Shown: in pieces, positions 46,373-56,253 of the stretch
Layout: every line of letters begins with the position of its first letter
Position numbering within the stretch: position 1 is the first letter of the stretch
Assembly (NCBI RefSeq): GCF_002980525.1
Contig: NZ_PVBQ01000012.1
Location: 62,001-126,000, forward strand
Length of the DNA stretch: 64,000 bases
DNA from: Sphingobacterium haloxyli
GTDB taxonomy: Bacteria; Bacteroidota; Bacteroidia; Sphingobacteriales; Sphingobacteriaceae
Reading direction: 5' to 3'
Position numbers and translations under genes: made by a program
The notes under the pieces: generated by a model
Seen by the model: only the letters and a program-made list of their open reading frames with translations
Told to the model about the DNA's origin: nothing
Databases searched by the model: none

Positions 46373-47662
46373 GTGGACAGAAATAAGATTATCAAACAAC
46401 ATTATTGGAAGCTTTCGATTGTTTCAATTGGAATAGCGCTGGTTTGTAGTTTATTGGCATACACGTTGAAACATAGTACTGAATGGTTAGAAGTATCGGT
46501 GTTTGAATGGATTTCTGATACAAACACATGGTTTTTTCTGTTATTTCCGAGTGTCGGTATTACAGCTATCTATTTTTTACGGAAATGGTTGTTCCACAAC
46601 CGTAAGAATAAGGGGCTAACGGAAATTTTCAAGACGCTGGACGATAGAAAAGATCATCTTCCATTATTTAAGATTCCCTCTCACTATATCAATGGCTTCT
46701 TGACGGTTGTTTTTGGTGGCTCAACCGGCGTGGAAGTATCTACGGTGGTAGCTACTGCATCTATTGGTAATGCGGTTTATGAAAAAGGAGGCGTCGCCAA
46801 GATGTACAAACGTGAACTGATTTGTGCAGGGGTAACGGCAGGCGTCGCGGTGTTATTCGGCAATCCACTTGCCGGTTGGCTCTTTGCTATGGAAGTCGTC
46901 GCTAGAAAATTCAATAAGACACTTTTTTTGGCATCTACCGCCGCCGCAATTACCTCGGGTATATTTGTTTATTTTTTTGATAATCGTCCATTTTTTAGCT
47001 ATGCCGTGCAGGATTGGTATACTAGTGCATTACCTTTTTTTATTCTTTTGAGTTTGTTGTGTGGGCTGCTGTCCATTTATTTCACGTTGTTGGTTACGCG
47101 TATTAAACTATTTTTCTCGCAGATCAATAACAATTTTATACGCGTTAATCTCGGCGCACTGATTGTTGGAGGGCTAATTTTTTGTTTCCCGTTGTTGTAT
47201 GGCGATAGCTATCACGGACTGAAAGGGGTTGTCGATACCGCGATAACAGGAGGACAACTGTCTTTAGGCATACTTTTTTTAGTTGTTATTCTGAAGCCTT
47301 TGGCAGCTTCTTTGACTCTAGGGGCAGGCGGAGACGGGGGAGTTTTTGCACCGAGTATCGTCGCAGGTGCATTATTGGGGCTGGGGTTTGCGGTATGTTG
47401 CAATACGTTCTTTGATACTAACCTTATTCTTATCAATTTTATATTAGCAGGCGCGGCAGCGACATTGTCGGCTTCTATCTATGCTCCCTTTACGGCTCTC
47501 TTTTTGGCCTGTGGGTTGGCCGCTAATGGGTTTGAATTGTTTTTACCTATCTTGATTGCTTGTTTCGTGGCAAAGTATACGGCACAGAAGATATTGCCCT
47601 ATAACGCCTATACATATGATGGTTTTTTAGCCAAACGGAGGGTGACGGAGATGGCTGACTGA
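46373..47662 (+). CDS. ClC-family chloride channel or H+/Cl- exchanger
   Basis: 429 residues with 10 or more membrane helices. The ClC selectivity elements can be aligned. The usual GREGP is here GVEVS within FGGSTGVEVSTVV, so the gating glutamate is kept while its neighbours differ; the GxFxP element is present as GGVFAPSIVAGALLG. GNPLAGWLFAMEVV corresponds to the helix after the gate. There are no C-terminal CBS domains. The start codon is GTG, chosen because the protein then begins at the usual cytoplasmic helix. It stands between the glycogen operon and the sigma/SusCD locus with no visible link to either. Confidence 0.92.
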   Translation: MDRNKIIKQHYWKLSIVSIGIALVCSLLAYTLKHSTEWLEVSVFEWISDTNTWFFLLFPSVGITAIYFLRKWLFHNRKNKGLTEIFKTLDDRKDHLPLFKIPSHYINGFLTVVFGGSTGVEVSTVVATASIGNAVYEKGGVAKMYKRELICAGVTAGVAVLFGNPLAGWLFAMEVVARKFNKTLFLASTAAAITSGIFVYFFDNRPFFSYAVQDWYTSALPFFILLSLLCGLLSIYFTLLVTRIKLFFSQINNNFIRVNLGALIVGGLIFCFPLLYGDSYHGLKGVVDTAITGGQLSLGILFLVVILKPLAASLTLGAGGDGGVFAPSIVAGALLGLGFAVCCNTFFDTNLILINFILAGAAATLSASIYAPFTALFLACGLAANGFELFLPILIACFVAKYTAQKILPYNAYTYDGFLAKRRVTEMAD

Positions 47663-47758
47663 TTCATACTCGTTTTTGGGCTTATATTTTATATTAATAT
47701 AAGATTATCTTAATACCTTGTTCATATAAAAATATTTCCTTCGTATCGAAAAAAGATA

Positions 47759-47766
47759 TATTTTTG
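47759..47766 (+). promoter_or_regulatory. -7 box of the sigma factor gene in the SusCD locus
   Basis: TATTTTTG matches TAnnTTTG, with TTTC at 47734-47737 as a weak -33 element (21-base spacer). It lies 41 bases before the ATG. A perfect 8-bp hairpin (CTTATATT/AATATAAG, 47681-47703) lies upstream. Confidence 0.45.
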
Positions 47767-47806
47767 GTCACAGATAAGCCGACCATTTTCAAACTGATAT
47801 GTTATA

Positions 47807-48391
47807 ATGTACAGGTCTCTTGAGGATAAACTTTTGTTGTCTTTCGTTCAAAGAGGTGAAGCGGAAGCCTTCCGAGAGCTTTATGGACGCTATTGGGAAA
47901 ATCTGTACGTGCAAGCCAAGGCTATGACTTCTTGCGATGATACTGCGAAGGATATCGTACAAGAAATATTTGTGGAGCTTTGGGACAAAAGAGAAAATTT
48001 AAATATTCAACTGTCTTTAAAAGCGTATTTATACAAGGTGATACGGAATAAGGTGTTAAACACCTATGTGCATAATAAAGTTCACGATAAATATATCCTT
48101 TCTCTTGCTCAGTATTTTGAAGCGGGTGAAAATCAAACTGATTATTTATTGCGGGAGAATTTGGTCCGCGAACGGATTACCGAAGAAATAGCTGCTTTAC
48201 CGGGTAAGATGCGGCAAATTTTTGAGATGAGCCGAAATGAGCATAAAACCTATAAAGAAATTGCTGAGGAACTTAATATCTCCGACAAAACGGTGAAGAA
48301 GCAGGTCAGCAACGCGTTGAAAATACTCAAGTCTAAGCTGGAGGTTGTCTTCTATTATGTTCTTTTCGTTGCATTAACTTTCTTCTTTTAA
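47807..48391 (+). CDS. ECF sigma factor, FecI-like, of the SusCD locus
   Basis: 194-residue sigma factor. Region 2 is seen as EAFRELYGRYWENLYVQAKAM and DDTAKDIVQEIFVELWDKRENL; region 4 as MRQIFEMSRNEHKTYKEIAEELNISDKTVKKQVSNALKILK. The C-terminus ends in a hydrophobic tail (VVFYYVLFVALTFFF), a feature of many SusC-linked sigma factors of this phylum. It is followed after 73 bases by its FecR-type partner and should drive transcription of the SusC gene when a ligand is sensed at the outer membrane. Confidence 0.95.
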   Translation: MYRSLEDKLLLSFVQRGEAEAFRELYGRYWENLYVQAKAMTSCDDTAKDIVQEIFVELWDKRENLNIQLSLKAYLYKVIRNKVLNTYVHNKVHDKYILSLAQYFEAGENQTDYLLRENLVRERITEEIAALPGKMRQIFEMSRNEHKTYKEIAEELNISDKTVKKQVSNALKILKSKLEVVFYYVLFVALTFFF

Positions 48392-48464
48392 ACTATTTTC
48401 ATTTTTTTTCTACTACACAGACGGGGGGAATCTTGTCTATTAGTCGTAAAGGATATAAATCCGT

Positions 48465-49622
48465 ATGACAGAGAAAGAAATTCACGCATTACTAGAGAAG
48501 TATATTACCGGCGAATGTTCGCAGGAAGAAATGGATTTTTTGGAGCGTTGGTACGCTAATGAGCTACAAAAGAGAATTTCTGAAAGCAATCAAGAAGACC
48601 TTCGCACGGTAAAAGACGATCTATGGAAACGGATTGTTGATGAAAGACCCCAAATTGCAAAACGTAGAATTGCATGGCGTATCTGGGCGAGCGCGGCTGC
48701 GGTTCTGCTGATCGGCTTTTTTGTGATATACCAAAGTCGACAGACACCGTTTAGCGGTGAAGTTTCAGAAGAAAAAATTGTGAATCGTACACAAAATGTT
48801 TTGCCCGGCGGAAATAAAGCTATATTAACCACGGGAGACGGAAAGCAAATTGTCTTGACTGACGAGGCCGACGGTGTAATCGAAGAAGGAGAGGGCTTTA
48901 TCATCCGAAAACAGGAAGATGGTTTGGTATCTTTTGAAATAACAGATCATAAAAGCAACGCGACGCTGATTAATAATACGATCGAAACACCAAAAGGAGG
49001 GATTTACCAAGTCGTGCTGCCCGACGGTTCGAAAGCTTGGTTAAATAGCGCCTCATCTATATCGTTTCCTGTCAATTTCTCCGCAGTAGAACGAAAGGTG
49101 TCTATAAAAGGAGAAGTTTATTTTGAAATACAGCACGACCCAACAAGACCGTTCCGCGTCGACGCGCCACAACAGCAGGTCGAAGTATTGGGGACAAAAT
49201 TCAATATCAATGCGTATGAAGACGAACGATATGTACGGACCTCCCTTGTCGAGGGGAGTGTAAAAGTGAAAGGTGCGACGCAAGAATACTTGTTGAAACC
49301 AGGTTTTGAACTAAGTACTACCAAAAGTGGTCGCGATAAGATAGGAAAAGCGGATATAAAAGCTATTATGGCATGGAAAGAGGGTGTTTTTCGATTCGAT
49401 AGAGTGGAACTGGAGGTGCTGATGCGTCAATTGGCAAGGTGGTATGATGTGGATGTCGTTTATCAAGGAGCGTACGCGAAGGACGAATTTGTAGGAGAAA
49501 TAAAGCGGAACGAAGATATTCGGAAGGTGCTGAGTGTACTGCGATACGGGAATATCGATCTATCGCTTGAGGGTAGAAAATTAATGGTTGGACAAAAAAC
49601 TAAAATTATGGGAGATAAATAA
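48465..49622 (+). CDS. FecR-family anti-sigma factor
   Basis: 385 residues: a cytoplasmic N-terminal sigma-binding part (about 1-65), a single membrane helix (about 70-90, WRIWASAAAVLLIGFFVIY), then a periplasmic FecR domain (TPKGGIYQVVLPDGSKAWLNSASSISFP; VSIKGEVYFEIQHDPTRPFRVDAP; VLGTKFNINAYEDE) and a C-terminal DUF4974-like segment (VFRFDRVELEVLMRQLARWYDVDVVY). It holds the sigma factor until the STN domain of the SusC protein signals. The SusC gene follows after 97 bases. Confidence 0.95.
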   Translation: MTEKEIHALLEKYITGECSQEEMDFLERWYANELQKRISESNQEDLRTVKDDLWKRIVDERPQIAKRRIAWRIWASAAAVLLIGFFVIYQSRQTPFSGEVSEEKIVNRTQNVLPGGNKAILTTGDGKQIVLTDEADGVIEEGEGFIIRKQEDGLVSFEITDHKSNATLINNTIETPKGGIYQVVLPDGSKAWLNSASSISFPVNFSAVERKVSIKGEVYFEIQHDPTRPFRVDAPQQQVEVLGTKFNINAYEDERYVRTSLVEGSVKVKGATQEYLLKPGFELSTTKSGRDKIGKADIKAIMAWKEGVFRFDRVELEVLMRQLARWYDVDVVYQGAYAKDEFVGEIKRNEDIRKVLSVLRYGNIDLSLEGRKLMVGQKTKIMGDK

Positions 49623-49719
49623 ATAGAAAAACGGTAGTGCTGCTACACTACCGCCGTTAATCAAATAGTTAGATTGAAAAATCGAATACATCAATTCACT
49701 ACTTAATTATTTCAAAAAT

Positions 49720-52700
49720 ATGAATTTAAACGATTTATGGAAAATTCCTTTCCGTAAAGTTTATCCGTCACAGCGTTTTAAAGTTATGCGACTTACGGTA
49801 TTATTTATGATACTTGGCACGTGCTTTTTAAGCGCTAAGAGTTATTCGCAACAGGTGAGCTATGAAGCGAGCGATGTTTTGTTAGAAGATGTTTTGAAAG
49901 AGTTTAGTCGCCAGACAGGATACTACCTTTTCTATAAACATAACGAAGTCAGCGGTTTTAAGGTAGATAACATCAAGGCCGATAAGACCAATCTTGAACA
50001 GGCCATGCAAATACTGCTGCATGGATTACCGTTTGATTTTAATCTGGATGAAAATACGATTATTGTTAACCGGACGCGACCAGTGGAACGCGGACAGACG
50101 TTTCCCCATTCGCCCGCCCAACAACAGCGGGTCTCCGGCGTAGTGCGTGACGAAGAAGGCGAGGCTTTAGCCGGAGCGACCATTGGAGTCAAGGGTACTT
50201 CTATCGGCACGATGACGGACATTGACGGAGCATTTGAAATCGCAGCTGAAGTAGGACAAACGCTCGTTGTGTCTCTGATCGGATATCGAACACAAGAAAT
50301 AACGATTGAAAACATCAAAGCATTGACAATAGAACTTGTGGAAGAAGTTGCGGATTTGGACGAGGTGGTCGTGGTAGGATACGGTACCCAGAAGAAGGTA
50401 AACTTGACGGGGGCCGTGAGCCAAATTTCTGGTGAAGACTTCGAACAGCGTCCGATAACGCAGCTTACCCAAGCATTACAGGGAACTATACCAAATGTTA
50501 ATGTAACTTTTGGATCCGGAAGGCCGGGTACAAGTGGGAGCGTCAACGTTCGGGGCACAACCTCGATTAATGGAGGTGGCCCGTTGATACTGATTGACGG
50601 TATTTTAGGGACATTAGATCGTGTCAACGTGAATGATGTGGAATCCGTCACGGTACTGAAGGATGCCTCCGCGGCAGCTGTGTATGGAGCACGTGGAGCA
50701 TTTGGGGTTATCTTGGTAACGACTAAAAGTGCCAAAGAAGGCAAAACAAATATTTCCTATACGACAAATGTGGGCTATACGGGGCATGCCGTAAATACCG
50801 ACTTTATTACCTCGGGATATTGGAATGCGAAAATCAATGACGAAGCGATGTATAATGCGTTAGGGTACGGAACAACTCGCTATTCTGATGAAGACTATGA
50901 TGAACTTTGGGCGCGGGTTAACGACAAGACGGAGCATCCTGATCGCCCTTGGGTGGTGATAAAACAGAATGCTAGCGGACAGGATATGTATCGCTACTAC
51001 GGAAACTTTGATTGGTTCAATTATTTTTATAGCGATAACCGGCCTAAGCAAGAACATAATGTTACTATATCTGGCGGAAGTGATAAAACGCGCTATTCGT
51101 TAACCGGTGCCACTTCAAAAGAACAGGGGATTTTCAATGTCAGGCCCGACCAGTATAGACGACATAATCTACGCGCAAAAGTAGAGAGCGATGTGAAAGA
51201 ATGGCTGACGGTAAGCAACAATACCCATTTCTTTAAATCCAAGTACGATTGGCATGGATTGGGTACCAATTTCAATACCGTAGAAAACGGCGTGAGTAAT
51301 GACCCGATTTATCAATACCACCCTGCGTATGTGCCCAGAAATCCAGATGGTACGCTGACCGGCTATTCGGGAATCAACAGCTATCCTATTGGTTACGGTA
51401 TGCACAATGCCTTGGAAAGTGGTACGATGAAAGGATACAACAATGGAACGGAGATGACCAATACCACGGAAGCGCGGTTTAAGCTGATGGATGGGTTGAC
51501 ACTTACGGCTAATTACTCGTACCGGGAGTATCGTTCGGAATATTCATATCGTCATACACCACAGTATTATTCTAAATTTCCAGGTGTCCTGGAGCGCAGT
51601 AATTTAGGCGCACTCACACTTGACCGCCTGAATGAAACCATGAGTAAGTTTCACTGGAATATCATCAATGTTTTTGGCAATTACGAAAAGACGTTTGGTG
51701 AGCACTACCTTGGTGCTACTCTAGGATTTAACCAGGAAGACCGCACATACAAACGTGTTGGTGGTATCGGCGACGATCTGCTTTCTGAATCGCTGAACGA
51801 CTTGGATTTGGTTGTGGGAAACAGGCGATTCAGTGGGGGTGCAGACGAATGGGCCGTTCGTGGAGGTTTTTATCGATTTAATTACAATTTCGCAGGAAAA
51901 TATCTCTTTGAAGCGAGTGGCCGTTACGACGGGACATCACGCTTCCCGCAGCATAGCCGGTTTGGTTTTTTTCCATCTTTTTCTGCGGGATGGCGTCTTA
52001 GTGAAGAACCTTTTTTTGACAACATACGTCCGACGATCAATAATTTGAAAATTAGGGCATCTTACGGTTCTCTCGGGAATCAAGAAGTGGGCACGTATGA
52101 ATATATCGCGTCGATGGGAACAGGGCAGCTTGATTATCTGGTTGGTGGACAACGACTCAACACAACTAATCCGCCAGCACCAGTAGCCAATACGCTGACA
52201 TGGGAAAGCATTACGACGAGTAATCTAGGGTTGGATGTGAATATGTTACAAAACCGGTTATCTGTAGAAGCAGACTTCTATATCCGCGATACGCGGGATA
52301 TGTTGAGCGTGGGCCAGCAGCTGCCGGGAGTGTTTGGTGCCGGCGAGCCCCGTATAAATGCAGCGGATCTGCGCACAAGAGGGTTCGACCTGTCCATCGG
52401 GTGGAATGATCGCTTTCAATTGGCCGGAAAGCCATTTTCCTATAATATCCGTGGTGTTTTGTCCGATTACGTAGCGCATATTACCAAGTTCGATAATCCC
52501 GATGGGCACCTCGGTTCCCATTATGTGGGGAAACGTTGGGGCGAAATCTGGGGATATACGTATGATGGGTTCTTCAGCACAACAGAAGAAGCACAGGCTT
52601 GGGCTTCTATCGTGAATCAAGATCAAATTAACCGACGTCGGGTACAGGCACCTACTACTGAACTTCGCATGTTGCAGGCCGGGGATATCAAGATCATGGA

Positions 52701-53289
52701 TCTCAACGGTGACGGTATCATTAATACGGGAGCCAATACCTTAGATGATCCTGGTGACCGACGGATTATCGGAAATAGTTTGCCACGCTATTCCTATGGA
52801 CTGACCTTAGGCGGTGATTGGAATGGTATTGATTTAACAGTATTTCTGCAGGGTGTTGGACGTCGACACTGGTATCCAGATCCAAATAGTCAGGCATTCT
52901 GGTCGGTTTACTCGCGGCCGTATGACTCGTTTATCCCAGTTGATTTCCCTAGCAAGGTCTGGTCTCCCGAGAACCCTAACGCTTACTTCCCGTTCTTACG
53001 TGGGTATACAGCTCAGAACGCCGAACTGTCGGTTGCTAATGATATGTATTTGCAAGACCTCGCATATCTAAAACTGCGCAACTTGACCATTGGTTATACG
53101 TTGCCTCAACCATGGATGGATCGCATCAAAGTAAATCGACTGCGGGTATACGTAGGAGGAGAAAATCTCCATACATGGACGAAATTGAAAACGGACTATC
53201 TCGATCCGGAAGATGTAATGTCTGACCCGACCGGTCGAAACTATCCTATGGGGAGAGTTTATTCGTTTGGCGCACAATTAACTTTTTAG
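49720..53289 (+). CDS. SusC/RagA-family TonB-dependent outer membrane transporter with STN signalling domain
   Basis: 1189 residues. After a signal peptide (about 20-44) comes an STN domain (about 60-115; DVLKEFSRQTGYYLFYKHNE), which contacts FecR, then a carboxypeptidase-like regulatory domain (about 133-215; VSGVVRDEEGEALAGATIGVKG). The plug starts with DEVVVVGYGTQKKVNLTGAVSQI and the beta-barrel fills the rest, ending in YSFGAQLTF. It imports ligand delivered by the SusD partner, powered by TonB. The substrate cannot be read from the sequence; neighbours suggest nucleic acid or another phosphodiester. Confidence 0.96.
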   Translation: MNLNDLWKIPFRKVYPSQRFKVMRLTVLFMILGTCFLSAKSYSQQVSYEASDVLLEDVLKEFSRQTGYYLFYKHNEVSGFKVDNIKADKTNLEQAMQILLHGLPFDFNLDENTIIVNRTRPVERGQTFPHSPAQQQRVSGVVRDEEGEALAGATIGVKGTSIGTMTDIDGAFEIAAEVGQTLVVSLIGYRTQEITIENIKALTIELVEEVADLDEVVVVGYGTQKKVNLTGAVSQISGEDFEQRPITQLTQALQGTIPNVNVTFGSGRPGTSGSVNVRGTTSINGGGPLILIDGILGTLDRVNVNDVESVTVLKDASAAAVYGARGAFGVILVTTKSAKEGKTNISYTTNVGYTGHAVNTDFITSGYWNAKINDEAMYNALGYGTTRYSDEDYDELWARVNDKTEHPDRPWVVIKQNASGQDMYRYYGNFDWFNYFYSDNRPKQEHNVTISGGSDKTRYSLTGATSKEQGIFNVRPDQYRRHNLRAKVESDVKEWLTVSNNTHFFKSKYDWHGLGTNFNTVENGVSNDPIYQYHPAYVPRNPDGTLTGYSGINSYPIGYGMHNALESGTMKGYNNGTEMTNTTEARFKLMDGLTLTANYSYREYRSEYSYRHTPQYYSKFPGVLERSNLGALTLDRLNETMSKFHWNIINVFGNYEKTFGEHYLGATLGFNQEDRTYKRVGGIGDDLLSESLNDLDLVVGNRRFSGGADEWAVRGGFYRFNYNFAGKYLFEASGRYDGTSRFPQHSRFGFFPSFSAGWRLSEEPFFDNIRPTINNLKIRASYGSLGNQEVGTYEYIASMGTGQLDYLVGGQRLNTTNPPAPVANTLTWESITTSNLGLDVNMLQNRLSVEADFYIRDTRDMLSVGQQLPGVFGAGEPRINAADLRTRGFDLSIGWNDRFQLAGKPFSYNIRGVLSDYVAHITKFDNPDGHLGSHYVGKRWGEIWGYTYDGFFSTTEEAQAWASIVNQDQINRRRVQAPTTELRMLQAGDIKIMDLNGDGIINTGANTLDDPGDRRIIGNSLPRYSYGLTLGGDWNGIDLTVFLQGVGRRHWYPDPNSQAFWSVYSRPYDSFIPVDFPSKVWSPENPNAYFPFLRGYTAQNAELSVANDMYLQDLAYLKLRNLTIGYTLPQPWMDRIKVNRLRVYVGGENLHTWTKLKTDYLDPEDVMSDPTGRNYPMGRVYSFGAQLTF

Positions 53290-53321
53290 TCAAGGTAACA
53301 GCATTAAAAATTGAATAGAAG

Positions 53322-55073
53322 ATGAAGAAGATATTTCATTATATAGCCATATGCATAATGGGGCTGATGTTCTCCTGTAATGATAGTTATTTAGAGCGTT
53401 ATCCATTGGCAGAACTCGCACCAGAAAACTATTTTCGTAATGCGAAAGAGCTTGAAAACTATACGAACACGTTTTACGATCAATTGCCTGATGCGTTGGC
53501 GATCCATTACAATAACCCACATCAGGCGGATGATGAGGCTCGTAACACGTTACCGGACGAATTTCGCGGAACCCGTATCACACCGGGAAGTGGTGGAGGA
53601 TGGTCTTGGAGCGCCTTACGACGCATCAATATTTATCTGGCGCATTCCCACCAATGTGAAGATGAAGCGGCTCGTTTACTGTATGATGGGGTAGCCCGAT
53701 TTTTTAGGGTCTATTTTTATTTTGATAAAGTCGTGCGCTTTGGCGATGTACCTTGGTATGACGCGGTGTTAGGCGTAGATGACGAAAAACTTAAAAAGCC
53801 TCGGGACTCGCGAAAATTTGTTTTTGATAAAATGCTTGAGGACATTGATTTTGCGATTGAGCACGGCAGGGAGCAGAAAAGTGAACAATTGATTACCAAA
53901 TGGACCGCATTGGCACTGAAGTCACGGATGTGCTTGTTTGAAGGGACATTCCGGAAATACCATGGCTTGGGTGATTGGGAGGAGATCTTGCAAGAATCTG
54001 TCCGTGCATCAGAGCAGCTGATGGAAGCAGGTGTGTACCGTATTTATACCGGTAATCCGAATGCCGTATACCAGGAGCTATTTACCGCGGAAGAGGCGAA
54101 CCCGGATGAAATGATTCTGGCTCGTCAATATACGGAAGCCGTCCCTTTGGTTCATACGGCTAATTTTCATATCCTCTCCGCTTCGTTTGGCAGACCCGGA
54201 ATGACAAAGTCTGTTGTCAACAGTTATTTGATGGCGGACGGAACACGGTTCACGGACATTCCAGGATATGAAACGATGACGTTTTACGAGGAAACCCAGA
54301 ACCGGGATCCGCGTATGGCGCAGACCATCCGCACGCCGGGATACAGGCGGATTGGGAGCAACCAGACGTCGGTGCCGGATTTTGCGACCAGCGTAACAGG
54401 CTACCAATATGTTAAGTATATCTTGTCCCCCGCGTATGACGAGGGTCGCAATATCAATGATATGCCCATATTTCGCTATGCGGAGGTACTGTTGAACTAT
54501 GCAGAAGCCAAGGCGGAACTAGGCACCTTACTACAGCCTGATGTCGACCGGAGCATTAAACTCCTGCGTGATCGTGTGGATATGCCTAATCTCAACGTAG
54601 ACGTGGCGAATGCCAACCCGGATCCGTTTCTTCTTTCCGAATATCCACATGTGACGAAAGGCGCGAATACGGGTGTGCTTCTGGAAATTCGTCGTGAACG
54701 CCGAGTAGAGCTTGTGAAGGAAGGTCATCGCTACCGTGATTTGATGCGGTGGAAAGAAGGGGCGCGACTGGCGAGACCATTTTACGGTATGTACTTCCCG
54801 GGTGCAGGAGAGTATGATCTGGATCAGGATGGCGTAATCGATTTGGTGATTTATGAAGGTAGTGCGCCTACTCCTGTGCCAGGCAGACAATACCAAAGGC
54901 TGGGCGAGTTGGTGCTGGAAAACGGTCGGAATGGCGGACGGATTGTTAATCTTCCGGATATCACAAAGAAATGGGATGAGGAGAAAGACTACCTATATCC
55001 TATCCCGTTAGACGAATTACTGTTAAACGACAACCTAGAGCAAAATGATGGTTGGAATAAAACTGGAGGATAA
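53322..55073 (+). CDS. SusD/RagB-family substrate-binding lipoprotein
   Basis: 583 residues. Lipoprotein signal peptide with lipobox LMFSC (Cys19), then the helical TPR-like fold of SusD: YPLAELAPENYFRNAKELENYTNTFYDQLPD near the N-terminus, MPIFRYAEVLLNYAEAKAELG and the C-terminal blocks RRERRVELVKEGHRYRDLMRWKEG and LYPIPLDELLLND. It forms the lid on the SusC transporter at the cell surface. Its gene starts 32 bases after the SusC gene. Its stop lies 4 bases before the next gene's ATG. Confidence 0.96.
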   Translation: MKKIFHYIAICIMGLMFSCNDSYLERYPLAELAPENYFRNAKELENYTNTFYDQLPDALAIHYNNPHQADDEARNTLPDEFRGTRITPGSGGGWSWSALRRINIYLAHSHQCEDEAARLLYDGVARFFRVYFYFDKVVRFGDVPWYDAVLGVDDEKLKKPRDSRKFVFDKMLEDIDFAIEHGREQKSEQLITKWTALALKSRMCLFEGTFRKYHGLGDWEEILQESVRASEQLMEAGVYRIYTGNPNAVYQELFTAEEANPDEMILARQYTEAVPLVHTANFHILSASFGRPGMTKSVVNSYLMADGTRFTDIPGYETMTFYEETQNRDPRMAQTIRTPGYRRIGSNQTSVPDFATSVTGYQYVKYILSPAYDEGRNINDMPIFRYAEVLLNYAEAKAELGTLLQPDVDRSIKLLRDRVDMPNLNVDVANANPDPFLLSEYPHVTKGANTGVLLEIRRERRVELVKEGHRYRDLMRWKEGARLARPFYGMYFPGAGEYDLDQDGVIDLVIYEGSAPTPVPGRQYQRLGELVLENGRNGGRIVNLPDITKKWDEEKDYLYPIPLDELLLNDNLEQNDGWNKTGG

Positions 55074-55077
55074 GACG

Positions 55078-56250
55078 ATGAAACTGAGAAGCGAAAAAAT
55101 GAAAATAAGAAATATAATGCAACTCACCTTTATATTCCTCATGTTGGTGGGATGCAAAAGTAGTGGAGAGTTCGATCCCGGTCCTTTTGCTCGGGAGAAT
55201 GATGAGGAAAAAACCTTGCTGACGTTTAAGGTGACAGATGCATCGGGAGAGCCTATTGAGGACGCTTATGTTGTGTCGTATCGGCAGCTGGCACCCAAAC
55301 ATATTCGGGTAGGGGAAGGCTATACGGATGATGAAGGAGAGATACAACTCGAAGATCAGAGTCATACTACAAAAGGCTATGCTACGATTACTGCTCCTGG
55401 ACATAATTCGAAGAAGGTAGACCTTGATGTCAAACAGAAGCAAGAAAACGATATTTCCGTCACCCTGTCTGATCAAGATGTCTTGAAAGTGATGAGTTAT
55501 AATATACAGGAAGGCTTTAAAAATAATGCCCAGCAGAGACAGGAATTTGCCGAATGGGTCAGGATCTATGATCCAGATATTATCCTGTTTCAAGAGATGA
55601 TGCACTTTACAGATGCCACCTTTGCGACATTCGCCAAAACCTATGGACATGATTATGCTGTTTTGACAAAGACGGTAGGTATTCCGACAGGTATCACGTC
55701 GAAAGCGGAAATTAAAGATATTCGAAAAGTAGTTCAAACCGGCGTGCTGCATCACGGTTATGTAACTGGTGAAACGTTCGGCATGAGAGTGTTTTCTATC
55801 CACCTTTGTCCTTATGAATTAGATAATGAACGGAATGTTCATCAGATTGCCCGTAAAGACGAAGTAAAAATCATCATGGATGATGCCGCGCTATATGCCA
55901 GTGTTCCTATTATCGTCGGCGGTGATTTAAATGACCATAATACATTTGACCGTGACAGCTACGGTCCGGGATATCGATATGCCAATAGAGATCATACGGT
56001 TACCAACACGCTCTCGACGTACAATTTCCATGACACCTATCCGCTGCTCCATAAGGAATTTAAACCTACATGGCCGGTAGATAATGTATCGTCGAACGGA
56101 CCTAACGAGGGAGCGAGGCTAGACTACATTTTTGTAAGCGACAATGTAAAAAATACCGTTGTCTATTCAGATATTATACAGTCGGCCTATACCGACAAGT
56201 TTTCCGACCATTATCCGACATACATCGAAATAAAAAGATCAACAAATTAA
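55078..56250 (+). CDS. Secreted DNase I-like (endonuclease/exonuclease/phosphatase) lipoprotein
   Basis: 390 residues from ATG 55078; an in-frame ATG at 55045 lies inside the SusD gene. Lipobox LVGC (Cys26). Residues about 45-130 form a carboxypeptidase-regulatory-like beta domain (FKVTDASGEPIEDAYVV). The rest is a DNase I-superfamily domain with all catalytic positions: SYNIQE (N142), LFQEMM (E173), GGDLND (D283, N285), RLDYIFVSD (D349) and FSDHYP (D377, H378). The superfamily includes nucleases, sphingomyelinases and inositol-phosphate phosphatases; the sequence does not settle which. Being in a SusCD locus it probably processes the imported ligand at the cell surface. Confidence 0.88.
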   Translation: MKLRSEKMKIRNIMQLTFIFLMLVGCKSSGEFDPGPFARENDEEKTLLTFKVTDASGEPIEDAYVVSYRQLAPKHIRVGEGYTDDEGEIQLEDQSHTTKGYATITAPGHNSKKVDLDVKQKQENDISVTLSDQDVLKVMSYNIQEGFKNNAQQRQEFAEWVRIYDPDIILFQEMMHFTDATFATFAKTYGHDYAVLTKTVGIPTGITSKAEIKDIRKVVQTGVLHHGYVTGETFGMRVFSIHLCPYELDNERNVHQIARKDEVKIIMDDAALYASVPIIVGGDLNDHNTFDRDSYGPGYRYANRDHTVTNTLSTYNFHDTYPLLHKEFKPTWPVDNVSSNGPNEGARLDYIFVSDNVKNTVVYSDIIQSAYTDKFSDHYPTYIEIKRSTN

Positions 56251-56253
56251 CCG

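Noticed and set aside
49932..50744. 270-codon minus-strand ORF inside the SusC gene
   Set aside because: Antisense shadow rich in Ser, Thr and Pro over a certain SusC coding region.
55000..55803. 267-codon minus-strand ORF
   Set aside because: Antisense to the DNase I-like gene, whose active site motifs are complete.
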